The notes below the pieces were generated by a model. It was given only the letters and a program-made list of their open reading frames with translations, was not told the DNA's origin and did no database searches. This document shows, piece by piece, positions 14,112 to 18,217 of a DNA stretch of 24,899 nt. Every line of letters begins with the position of its first letter. Within the stretch, counting starts at the first letter, position 1. Location of the stretch: positions 1-24,899 of the IMG/VR virus record IMGVR_UViG_3300042691_035869; one strand, 5' to 3'. Both the position numbers and the translations under genes were made by a program. This DNA is from a virus.

Positions 14112-14648
14112 ATGAAAGAATACTATGTTTATGCCTATTTGAGAGAAGACGGAACTCCTTACTATATTGGTAAAGGTAAAGAAAGACGTGCCTGGGAGCA
14201 ACATCGTTCTAACGGAAAAGGAGTTCATACTCCATCTGATTATAAACGAATAGTGTTATTATATGAAGATTTAGATGAACCCGCCGCATTTAATTTAGAA
14301 ACTGAATTGATTTCAAAGTATGGAAGACAAGATTTAGGAACAGGTATATTAAAAAATATGACCAATGGTGGCGAAGGATCTGCAGGAACTTCACCAGAAA
14401 CTAATTGGAAAAAAGGTAGTTCGAAAAGAAGTAAAACGACTAGTAGTAAAACTAGACAAAAAATAAGCAAAGCAAATAAAAATCGTGATTACCCAAACAA
14501 TCATACCGAGGAAGTTAGACAAAAGTTAAGCGAGACAACAAAGAAATCTTGGGAAACAAGACCGAGAACAATGTCCGAAGAACAAAAGAAAAAGATATCA
14601 GACGCCGCAAAAGAACGCTGGCGTTTGAGGAAGAACCCGCCCAGGTAA
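14112..14648 (+). CDS. GIY-YIG homing endonuclease with NUMOD3-type repeats
   Basis: 178 aa. The GIY-YIG catalytic domain is at the N-terminus: YYVYAYLR stands for the GIY strand and YYIGKGKERRAWEQH for YIG, with the conserved Arg in that stretch; a Glu/Asn-containing TNGGEG lies near residue 83. The C-terminal half carries repeated basic helices (TRQKISKANKNR, VRQKLSETTKKSW, QKKKISDAAKERW), the NUMOD3-type DNA-binding modules of phage GIY-YIG enzymes. It likely cuts an allelic tRNA spacer in related phages. No Shine-Dalgarno; possible leaderless start. A GCCCAG/CTGGGC hairpin spans its stop codon, and a folded non-coding segment follows. Confidence 0.92.
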   Translation: MKEYYVYAYLREDGTPYYIGKGKERRAWEQHRSNGKGVHTPSDYKRIVLLYEDLDEPAAFNLETELISKYGRQDLGTGILKNMTNGGEGSAGTSPETNWKKGSSKRSKTTSSKTRQKISKANKNRDYPNNHTEEVRQKLSETTKKSWETRPRTMSEEQKKKISDAAKERWRLRKNPPR

Positions 14649-14831
14649 CGCTGGGCTAGTCTGATCCAGACGAAGGAGAAGTAAGTTCGTAACTTACGGG
14701 TGGTAGTCTTTAAACCCAAAGGCCGCTGGCAATGCGAGAACGGTCCCTGTCGGGAAGCGGGTGGAAGGAGTGTGTGATGGGTATGATAGCGTCATATCTT
14801 TCTGTACTATAATTACCGCCGGGGGATGCAG
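14649..14831 (+). other. Non-coding segment after the GIY-YIG gene, several hairpins
   Basis: No ORF. GTCTG-ATC-CAGAC (14659-14671), GTAAGTT-CGT-AACTTAC (14681-14697), TATGA/TCATA near 14784. GC content is visibly higher than in the adjacent coding DNA. A group I intron was considered but no P7/P3 core or split exon was found. Confidence 0.35.
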
Positions 14832-14919
14832 AGCATATTGAAGCACATTAAAGATAGGGTAGTAGCGGTTCATATGAACCTTAGTACATACCGAGGTAGT
14901 TAGTGTGTTTCAATATGCT
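14832..14919 (+). ncRNA. Candidate small RNA with a 20-bp closing stem
   Basis: 14832-14851 pairs with 14900-14919 over 20 bp with two G.T pairs. The interior holds GGTTC-ATAT-GAACC (14867-14880), and GGTA...GTA facing TAC...TACC extends it. TTTTA follows the stem, so it could be a stand-alone RNA with its own terminator, or the processed end of a longer RNA. It ends 5 nt before tRNA-Cys. Confidence 0.5.
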
Positions 14920-14924
14920 TTTAT

Positions 14925-15000
14925 GTAGGTGTGTACTGAAAGGCTAGGTAGCGGATTGCAAATCCGTGCTATGCAGGTTCGAATCCTGTCACCTACTCCA
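14925..15000 (+). tRNA. tRNA-Cys(GCA)
   Basis: Acceptor GTAGGTG/CACCTAC, anticodon stem GCGGA/TCCGT with loop TTGCAAA, T73 (cysteine identity), CCA encoded. Short D-stem TAC/GTA. Confidence 0.93.
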
Positions 15001-15050
15001 AATTTTTTAACAAAGGAAACGATATGAAGCGCAGTAAGCGATAGTGTCGT

Positions 15051-15072
15051 CATAGACTTCCGTAGGTCTATG
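15051..15072 (+). other. Hairpin in tRNA spacer
   Basis: CATAGACTT-CCGT-AGGTCTATG, 9 bp with one G.T. Upstream, AAAGGAA precedes a 6-codon mini-ORF (15024-15044), perhaps a gene remnant. Confidence 0.35.
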
Positions 15073-15103
15073 ATTGGCACGTAAAATCAAACATACGACT
15101 TAT

Positions 15104-15180
15104 GGAAGTATAGCTCAACTGGCTAGAGCAACCGGCTTTTAACCGGTAGGTTCAGGGTTCAAGTCCCTGTGCTTCTACCA
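15104..15180 (+). tRNA. tRNA-Lys(TTT)
   Basis: Acceptor GGAAGTA/TGCTTCT with G1.T72, anticodon stem ACCGG/CCGGT with loop CTTTTAA, T-stem CAGGG/CCCTG, CCA encoded. Confidence 0.95.
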
Positions 15181-15256
15181 TATAAAAACATATTTGACTA
15201 AACTCGGGTTCATCCGTGATAGTAATTGCTACTATATCAAGTGTGTTTCTATATGG

Positions 15257-15264
15257 TATAAATA
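15257..15264 (+). promoter_or_regulatory. T4-late-type promoter element TATAAATA
   Basis: Exact TATAAATA 5 nt before ATG 15270; the predicted +1 is the A of ATG. Confidence 0.6.
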
Positions 15265-15269
15265 TTTAC

Positions 15270-15458
15270 ATGATAGTTCAATCGATTCATAGCTCTTGGG
15301 ATATGGTGTACAACCAATATCGCAATACAGAGTTTAAAACTCTTGTAGACCCAGTGTCTCATAAGAAAATAATAGAGATTGTTCAATACCTTTATGATAA
15401 GACGGGTCAAATAGAACCCACTAATACTAAAGGAAACAATGTTGATACCAAAGCGTAA
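15270..15458 (+). CDS. Small unknown protein
   Basis: 62 aa (MIVQSIHSSWDMVYNQYRNTE...), helical, with KKIIEIVQYLYDKTGQIEP as the longest helix. No family recognised. A longer frame from GTG 15216 exists, but ATG 15270 sits exactly 5 nt after TATAAATA, the spacing seen at other genes here, so the short form is preferred. The stop is 3 nt before tRNA-Trp, so gene and tRNA share a transcript. Confidence 0.65.
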   Translation: MIVQSIHSSWDMVYNQYRNTEFKTLVDPVSHKKIIEIVQYLYDKTGQIEPTNTKGNNVDTKA

Positions 15459-15461
15459 TAT

Positions 15462-15537
15462 ATCTCGGTAGCTCAATTGGCAGAGCACTGGTCTCCAAAA
15501 CCAGGGGTTGTAAGTTCGAGGCTTACCCGGGATGCCA
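15462..15537 (+). tRNA. tRNA-Trp(CCA)
   Basis: Acceptor ATCTCGG/CCGGGAT, anticodon stem CTGGT/ACCAG with loop CTCCAAA, G73 (tryptophan identity), CCA encoded. Confidence 0.95.
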
Positions 15538-15545
15538 AAAATATT

Positions 15546-15638
15546 GCCCCTGTAGTTTAATGGTTAAAACGGCGGATTTATATCCCGTAAGCAACAGATA
15601 ATTGGTTCATGTGGGTTCGATTCCCTCCAGGGGTACCA
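15546..15638 (+). tRNA. Unusual tRNA, probably Ile(TAT), with long variable region
   Basis: Acceptor GCCCCTG/CAGGGGT (G1.T72), D-stem GTTT/AAAC, T-loop TTCGATT, CCA encoded. The anticodon loop reads TTTATAT, giving TAT (isoleucine, AUA), but the stem GCGGA/CCCGT has an A.C and a G.T pair. The 22-nt variable region is class II length, which isoleucine tRNAs do not have, and forms only a weak arm (AAC/GTT). Either an insertion in an ordinary tRNA or a class II tRNA with a switched anticodon. Confidence 0.7.
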
Positions 15639-15644
15639 AACAGT

Positions 15645-15673
15645 TTGACAACATGTAGCAAGTGCTATATAAT
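15645..15673 (+). promoter_or_regulatory. Sigma70-type promoter (TTGACA-17-TATAAT)
   Basis: Full consensus: -35 15645-15650, -10 15668-15673. Drives tRNA(CAT) at 15685. Confidence 0.82.
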
Positions 15674-15684
15674 AAAAGAATGTT

Positions 15685-15761
15685 GCGCTTGTAGCTCAGT
15701 TGGTTAGAGCAGAGGACTCATAATCCTTTGGTCGCGGGTTCAAGTCCCTCCGAGCGCACCA
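15685..15761 (+). tRNA. tRNA(CAT): Met or Ile2
   Basis: Acceptor GCGCTTG/CGAGCGC, anticodon stem GAGGA/TCCTT with loop CTCATAA, A73, CCA encoded. The run TTGGTCG before GGGTTCAAGTCC resembles tRNA-Ile2, whose C34 is turned to lysidine by TilS to read AUA; elongator Met is the alternative. Confidence 0.93.
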
Positions 15762-15762
15762 A

Positions 15763-15924
15763 TTATAATGAGCGTATGAATTCCATTGCATCATTGACAT
15801 TAGTGAAAAACTTCATTGTCAATTCGTGATTATAAATATCACGTGAAAAGATGTAACAGGCGTCATCACTCATTGATAAGTGAATGTGCAGTCCTGATCT
15901 AGTGATAGCGTCATACGTGTGCAT
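15763..15924 (-). CDS. Small unknown protein on the minus strand
   Basis: 53 aa (MHTYDAITRSGLHIHLSMSDDACYIF...), below usual length cut-offs. Reads as two or three strands and a C-terminal helix (VNDAMEFIRSL). No family recognised. Support for a real gene is the exact TATAAATA 4 nt before its ATG, the element used by the other minus-strand genes here, and a frame that fills the whole gap between tRNA(CAT) and tRNA-Gly. Convergent with tRNA(CAT), ending 1 nt from its CCA. Confidence 0.65.
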   Translation of the reverse strand: MHTYDAITRSGLHIHLSMSDDACYIFSRDIYNHELTMKFFTNVNDAMEFIRSL

Positions 15925-15928
15925 TATG

Positions 15929-15936
15929 TATTTATA
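15929..15936 (-). promoter_or_regulatory. T4-late-type promoter element TATAAATA
   Basis: Exact TATAAATA on the minus strand, 4 nt before the ATG of the 53-aa gene and 1 nt from divergent tRNA-Gly. Confidence 0.6.
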
Positions 15937-15937
15937 T

Positions 15938-16011
15938 GCGGGGTTCGTATAGTGGTAATACCTTAGCCTTCCAAGCTAATGCTGACAGTTCGATTCTGTT
16001 ACCCCGCTCCA
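15938..16011 (+). tRNA. tRNA-Gly(TCC)
   Basis: Acceptor GCGGGGT/ACCCCGC, anticodon stem TTAGC/GCTAA with loop CTTCCAA, T73, CCA encoded. Confidence 0.95.
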
Positions 16012-16022
16012 ATAACAAGGCC

Positions 16023-16075
16023 CAGACCTCTGTGATAACTAACCGGTAAATGGTTATCATACGTCTGAGTTTTTC
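16023..16075 (+). terminator. Intrinsic terminator-like hairpin
   Basis: CAGAC/GTCTG and TGATAAC/GTTATCA (12 bp in two helices around a small internal loop) followed by AGTTTTTC. It closes the tRNA-Gly transcript just before the next promoter. Confidence 0.65.
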
Positions 16076-16089
16076 TTACCCTAATATAG

Positions 16090-16118
16090 TTGACAGATAT
16101 GTATTTCTCTGTTATACT
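16090..16118 (+). promoter_or_regulatory. Sigma70-type promoter (TTGACA-17-TATACT)
   Basis: -35 16090-16095, -10 16113-16118, followed at 16125-16137 by the boxA-like TGTTCTTTAAAAA. Drives tRNA-Leu(TAG) and the genes after it. Confidence 0.8.
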
Positions 16119-16143
16119 ATAGTCTGTTCTTTAAAAAGTTAAT

Positions 16144-16227
16144 GCGCAAGTGGTGGAATGGTATACACGATGGTCTTAGAAGCCATTGCCGAAGGGATTG
16201 AGAGTTCGAGTCTCTCCTTGCGCACCA
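16144..16227 (+). tRNA. tRNA-Leu(TAG)
   Basis: Class II, 84 nt. Acceptor GCGCAAG/CTTGCGC, anticodon stem ATGGT/GCCAT with loop CTTAGAA, T-stem GAGAG/CTCTC, CCA encoded. Confidence 0.95.
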
Positions 16228-16232
16228 ATATT

Positions 16233-16397
16233 ATGATAACAGAATACAAAGTTATAAACGCTACATATGAAGAATTTCATAAAGAAGTAGCAAAGTTATT
16301 GTCTGAAGGCTGGCAACCGCAAGGTGGTGTTAGTGTAGTTCGTAGTTGGTATAGTAATGATCCAACAACTTATTACTTTCAGGCATTTGTTAGATGA
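16233..16397 (+). CDS. DUF1737-like small protein
   Basis: 54 aa from ATG 16233 (MITEYKVINATYEEFHKEVAK...). The centre EVAKLLSEGWQPQGGVSV matches the signature of DUF1737 proteins, small cytoplasmic proteins of unknown role common in bacteria and phages (family known; match by eye). An aromatic tail (TTYYFQAFVR) follows. A longer frame begins inside tRNA-Leu and is not real. It starts 5 nt after the tRNA CCA with no Shine-Dalgarno, so translation may depend on processing of the tRNA 3' end. Confidence 0.8.
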   Translation: MITEYKVINATYEEFHKEVAKLLSEGWQPQGGVSVVRSWYSNDPTTYYFQAFVR

Positions 16398-16424
16398 TTT
16401 TAACTGAAAATTTCGTCTACCGCA

Positions 16425-16430
16425 TAAATA
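16425..16430 (+). promoter_or_regulatory. Late-type promoter element (CATAAATA)
   Basis: TAAATA 17 nt before the HNH gene, leaving a leader of about 12 nt with AGGAG (16437-16441). Confidence 0.5.
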
Positions 16431-16447
16431 CATCATAGGAGACTATT

Positions 16448-17050
16448 ATGTATTGTGATTATGGATGCGGTCAAGAATCATCTTTCAAATTGAAGAATGG
16501 TAAAAATTGTTGTGCTACGAGAACAGCAAGTTGCCCTGAACAAAAAAGAAAAAATTCAGAAGCAACAAAGAAAGTTTATGATGACGGTAAGAGATTACCG
16601 GCAGCTCTGGTATATGAAAATTTATCAGAAGAAGTTAAAAAACGAATGAATTGGAATAAGGGAAACTTTTCTAATACATTGTTTGTTTATAATGGTGTAG
16701 GTAATCATAAAGCTGTGTTGATTCAAGAAAAAGGTCACCAGTGTGAAGATTGTAGATTGACTGAATGGAAATCTAAACCTATACCGTTAGAGTTAGAACA
16801 TGTTGATGGTGACAACAAAAATAACACAAGAGAAAATCTTAAGTTGTTATGTTGTAATTGTCATGCTTTGACTCCAACTTGGAGAGGTAGAAATATTAAT
16901 TCAGGTAAAGTTAAAGTAAGTGACCAAGAACTATTGACAGCATTGCAAGAATGTAGTAATATACGTCAAGCATTGCAGAAAGTGGGGTTATCTCCGAAAG
17001 GTGGTAACTACCAAAGAGCAAATAAATTAAATGCGACCTTGGTGAAATAG
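16448..17050 (+). CDS. HNH endonuclease next to the intron-bearing tRNA-Leu
   Basis: 200 aa. N-terminal zinc-finger-like YCDYGCGQ...NCCATRTASCPEQK, then a basic linker, then the HNH core (about 97-145): QCEDCRL, LELEHVDGDNKNN (catalytic His), LLCCNCHALTPTW. The C-terminus (QELLTALQECSNIRQALQKVGL) looks like a helix-turn-helix. AGGAG 6 nt upstream sets ATG 16448. Its last six codons, including the stop, are the first 18 nt of tRNA-Leu(UAA). It is outside the intron, so it may be a free-standing enzyme that mobilises the neighbouring intron by cutting intronless tRNA-Leu (collaborative homing); this is inference. Confidence 0.9.
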   Translation: MYCDYGCGQESSFKLKNGKNCCATRTASCPEQKRKNSEATKKVYDDGKRLPAALVYENLSEEVKKRMNWNKGNFSNTLFVYNGVGNHKAVLIQEKGHQCEDCRLTEWKSKPIPLELEHVDGDNKNNTRENLKLLCCNCHALTPTWRGRNINSGKVKVSDQELLTALQECSNIRQALQKVGLSPKGGNYQRANKLNATLVK

Positions 17051-17330
17051 GTAGACACAAGAGACTTGAGAGTAAAATTTGAGTGCCCTAGTGGAAATGC
17101 TAGGAGTAGAACCCGTCAAATTCGGTGAAGGCTGTAAAATGCTAATACCGAGCGAAGCCTAAGTAGAAATACTTTTGAACGTGTAGAGACTAGACGGCGG
17201 GCATCTAAAGCAGTAATGCTATGATGAAGGTATAGTCCAGACCACAAAACTGTAAAGGTAGTGAAAACTATAGTGGTAAGAAAATCTCTCGCCGAAAGGC
17301 ATCCCGGTTCGATTCCGGGAGGTCGCACCA
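17033..17330 (+). tRNA. tRNA-Leu(TAA) interrupted by a group I intron
   Basis: Exons 17033-17067 and 17281-17330. Joined, they give an 85-nt class II tRNA: acceptor GCGACCT/AGGTCGC, anticodon stem AGAGA/TCTCT with loop CTTAAAA (anticodon TAA), variable arm GCCGAAAGGC, T-stem CCCGG/CCGGG, A73, CCA encoded. The interruption lies between U34 and A35. The first 18 nt also encode the end of the upstream HNH protein. Confidence 0.94.
17068..17280 (+). ncRNA. Group I self-splicing intron (213 nt)
   Basis: Core elements in order. P1: exon ACTT (17064-17067) with GAGT (17081-17084), giving the required U.G at the 5' splice site. P2: CCTAG/CTAGG (17087-17104). P3: CCCG/CGGG (17112-17115, 17198-17201). 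P4: TTCGGT/ACCGAG (17121-17126, 17147-17152). P5: GGC/GCT. P6a: AAGTA-GAAA-TACTT. P7: GACTA/TAGTC (17188-17192, 17233-17237). P8: CATC/GATG with inner AGCA-GTAA-TGCT. P9: ACCAC/GTGGT with inner TAGT-GAAA-ACTA. Terminal omega-G is 17280. Three GNRA loops fit tertiary docking. AGAGACTAGACGG and GTATAGTCC align with the equivalent core of the Anabaena tRNA-Leu intron as I recall it. No intron ORF. Confidence 0.93.
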
Positions 17331-17336
17331 GAATTT

Positions 17337-17410
17337 GGGGGATTGATGTAATGGGAGCCTGGGACCTTTGCAAGGTTTTCGTGGGAGTTCGATTCTCCCA
17401 TCCTCCACCA
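17337..17410 (+). tRNA. tRNA-Ala(TGC)
   Basis: Acceptor GGGGGAT/ATCCTCC (one G.T), anticodon stem GGACC/GGTTT with loop TTTGCAA, T-stem GGGAG/CTCCC, CCA encoded. The D-stem is poor, with one mismatch. Confidence 0.88.
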
Positions 17411-17417
17411 AATACGA

Positions 17418-17423
17418 TAAATA
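17418..17423 (+). promoter_or_regulatory. Late-type promoter element (GATAAATA)
   Basis: TAAATA 18 nt before ATG 17442, leaving a short leader with AGAGGA. Confidence 0.5.
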
Positions 17424-17441
17424 CTGCATAGAGGAAACAAT

Positions 17442-17615
17442 ATGCAATTAAAAGTCTTTATCAATGATAAACTGTATAAAACGGTAACAGTACCGGGAGA
17501 AACATATAATCCTAATTTCATCTGGCCTGAAATAGAAGCTGACAGAGATTCAGGATTATTGACAACATTTAATCTAAACAAAGGTTTATCAATTCGCTAC
17601 GAAAAAGTAGCATAA
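17442..17615 (+). CDS. Small unknown protein
   Basis: 57 aa (MQLKVFINDKLYKTVTVPGETYNP...), probably a small all-beta fold: strands LKVFIN and YKTVTV, then FIWPEIEADRDSGLL. No family recognised. AGAGGA 7 nt before the ATG and a late-type element support it. It lies between tRNA-Ala and the initiator-like tRNA. Confidence 0.75.
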   Translation: MQLKVFINDKLYKTVTVPGETYNPNFIWPEIEADRDSGLLTTFNLNKGLSIRYEKVA

Positions 17616-17622
17616 CAGTTTA

Positions 17623-17698
17623 CGCGGGGAGGGCCCGGTCACCACTTCGGTCTCATAAGCCAGGAGCATCGGCAGTTCAAATCTGTCCCCCGCATCCA
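17623..17698 (+). tRNA. Initiator-like tRNA-fMet(CAT)
   Basis: Acceptor CGCGGGG/CCCCGCA has C1.A72 unpaired, the hallmark of bacterial initiator tRNA that allows formylation and blocks EF-Tu. Loop CTCATAA, T-loop TTCAAAT, T73, CCA encoded. The anticodon stem (TCGGT/GCCAG) lacks the three consecutive G-C pairs of a classical initiator and has a C.A mismatch (or a bulged A). Confidence 0.82.
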
Positions 17699-17712
17699 AA
17701 TAGGAAAATTAT

Positions 17713-17862
17713 ATGCCAATGTATGAAACGACAGTTCGCACACCACAGGGTGAAATTAAAGATAAAGTCTTTGCACCAAATGTACAAGAAGCTAAAAAGC
17801 TACTTGAACAACGTCATGGTCCACGAAACGTTCCATATATACCGCATATAATACCAAGTTAA
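17713..17862 (+). CDS. Small unknown protein
   Basis: 49 aa (MPMYETTVRTPQGEIKDKVFAP...), basic, with a helix VQEAKKLLEQRHG and a Pro/Ile-rich end (PYIPHIIPS). Resembles small phage proteins that pair a short beta hairpin with a helix; no family recognised. AGGAAA 6 nt before ATG 17713 is a weak ribosome site. It ends 2 nt before tRNA-Pro. Confidence 0.7.
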   Translation: MPMYETTVRTPQGEIKDKVFAPNVQEAKKLLEQRHGPRNVPYIPHIIPS

Positions 17863-17864
17863 TT

Positions 17865-17941
17865 CGGAGTGTAGAACAGCCCGGTAGTTCGCATCGTTTG
17901 GGACGATGAGGTCCAAGGTTCGAATCCTTGTACTCCGACCA
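17865..17941 (+). tRNA. tRNA-Pro(TGG)
   Basis: Acceptor CGGAGTG/TACTCCG, anticodon stem CATCG/CGATG with loop TTTGGGA, T-stem CAAGG/CCTTG, A73, CCA encoded. Confidence 0.95.
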
Positions 17942-17964
17942 ATTTTTTAAAAAGGAAAAATAGT

Positions 17965-18126
17965 ATGACATGTAGAGGTTATGACCCAAAAGCCGTTAAA
18001 ATCGGTAAGTTAGTAAAGATAGCAGGATCTTCGATTCTTGATCCACACAAACGTGGTGATTTTTTTCGTAGCTATACTAAGGTTGCGCAAGAAAATTTGC
18101 GTTCCGGTGGTAGAAAAGAAAAGTAA
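17965..18126 (+). CDS. Small basic unknown protein
   Basis: 53 aa (MTCRGYDPKAVKIGKLVKIAG...), very basic with an Arg/Lys tail (RSGGRKEK), so it could bind nucleic acid. No family recognised. AAAGGA lies 8 nt before ATG 17965. It lies between tRNA-Pro and tRNA-Val, continuing the alternation of tRNA and small gene. Confidence 0.75.
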   Translation: MTCRGYDPKAVKIGKLVKIAGSSILDPHKRGDFFRSYTKVAQENLRSGGRKEK

Positions 18127-18136
18127 TTTTTAAAAG

Positions 18137-18211
18137 GCATCGTTAGCTCAGGGGTAGAGCGTCTCCTTTACACGGAGAGGGTCCGCGGTTCGAAACCGTG
18201 ACGATGTACCA
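18137..18211 (+). tRNA. tRNA-Val(TAC)
   Basis: Acceptor GCATCGT/ACGATGT with G1.T72, anticodon stem TCTCC/GGAGA with loop TTTACAC, A73, CCA encoded. Confidence 0.95.
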
Positions 18212-18217
18212 AATACA

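Noticed and set aside
14040-14924. GIY-YIG gene as the ORF of a group I intron
   Set aside because: Flanking tRNA-Ser and tRNA-Cys are intact and no P3/P7 core was found around the ORF, so a free-standing endonuclease is more likely.
15833-15840. Plus-strand TATAAATA inside the 53-aa minus-strand gene
   Set aside because: No plus-strand start codon follows at the usual distance; probably chance in AT-rich DNA.
16158-16232. N-terminal extension of the DUF1737-like gene
   Set aside because: It is the sequence of tRNA-Leu(TAG).
17116-17581. Two minus-strand ORFs over the tRNA-Leu intron and tRNA-Ala
   Set aside because: Antisense of RNA genes and of the small gene at 17442; no start signals.
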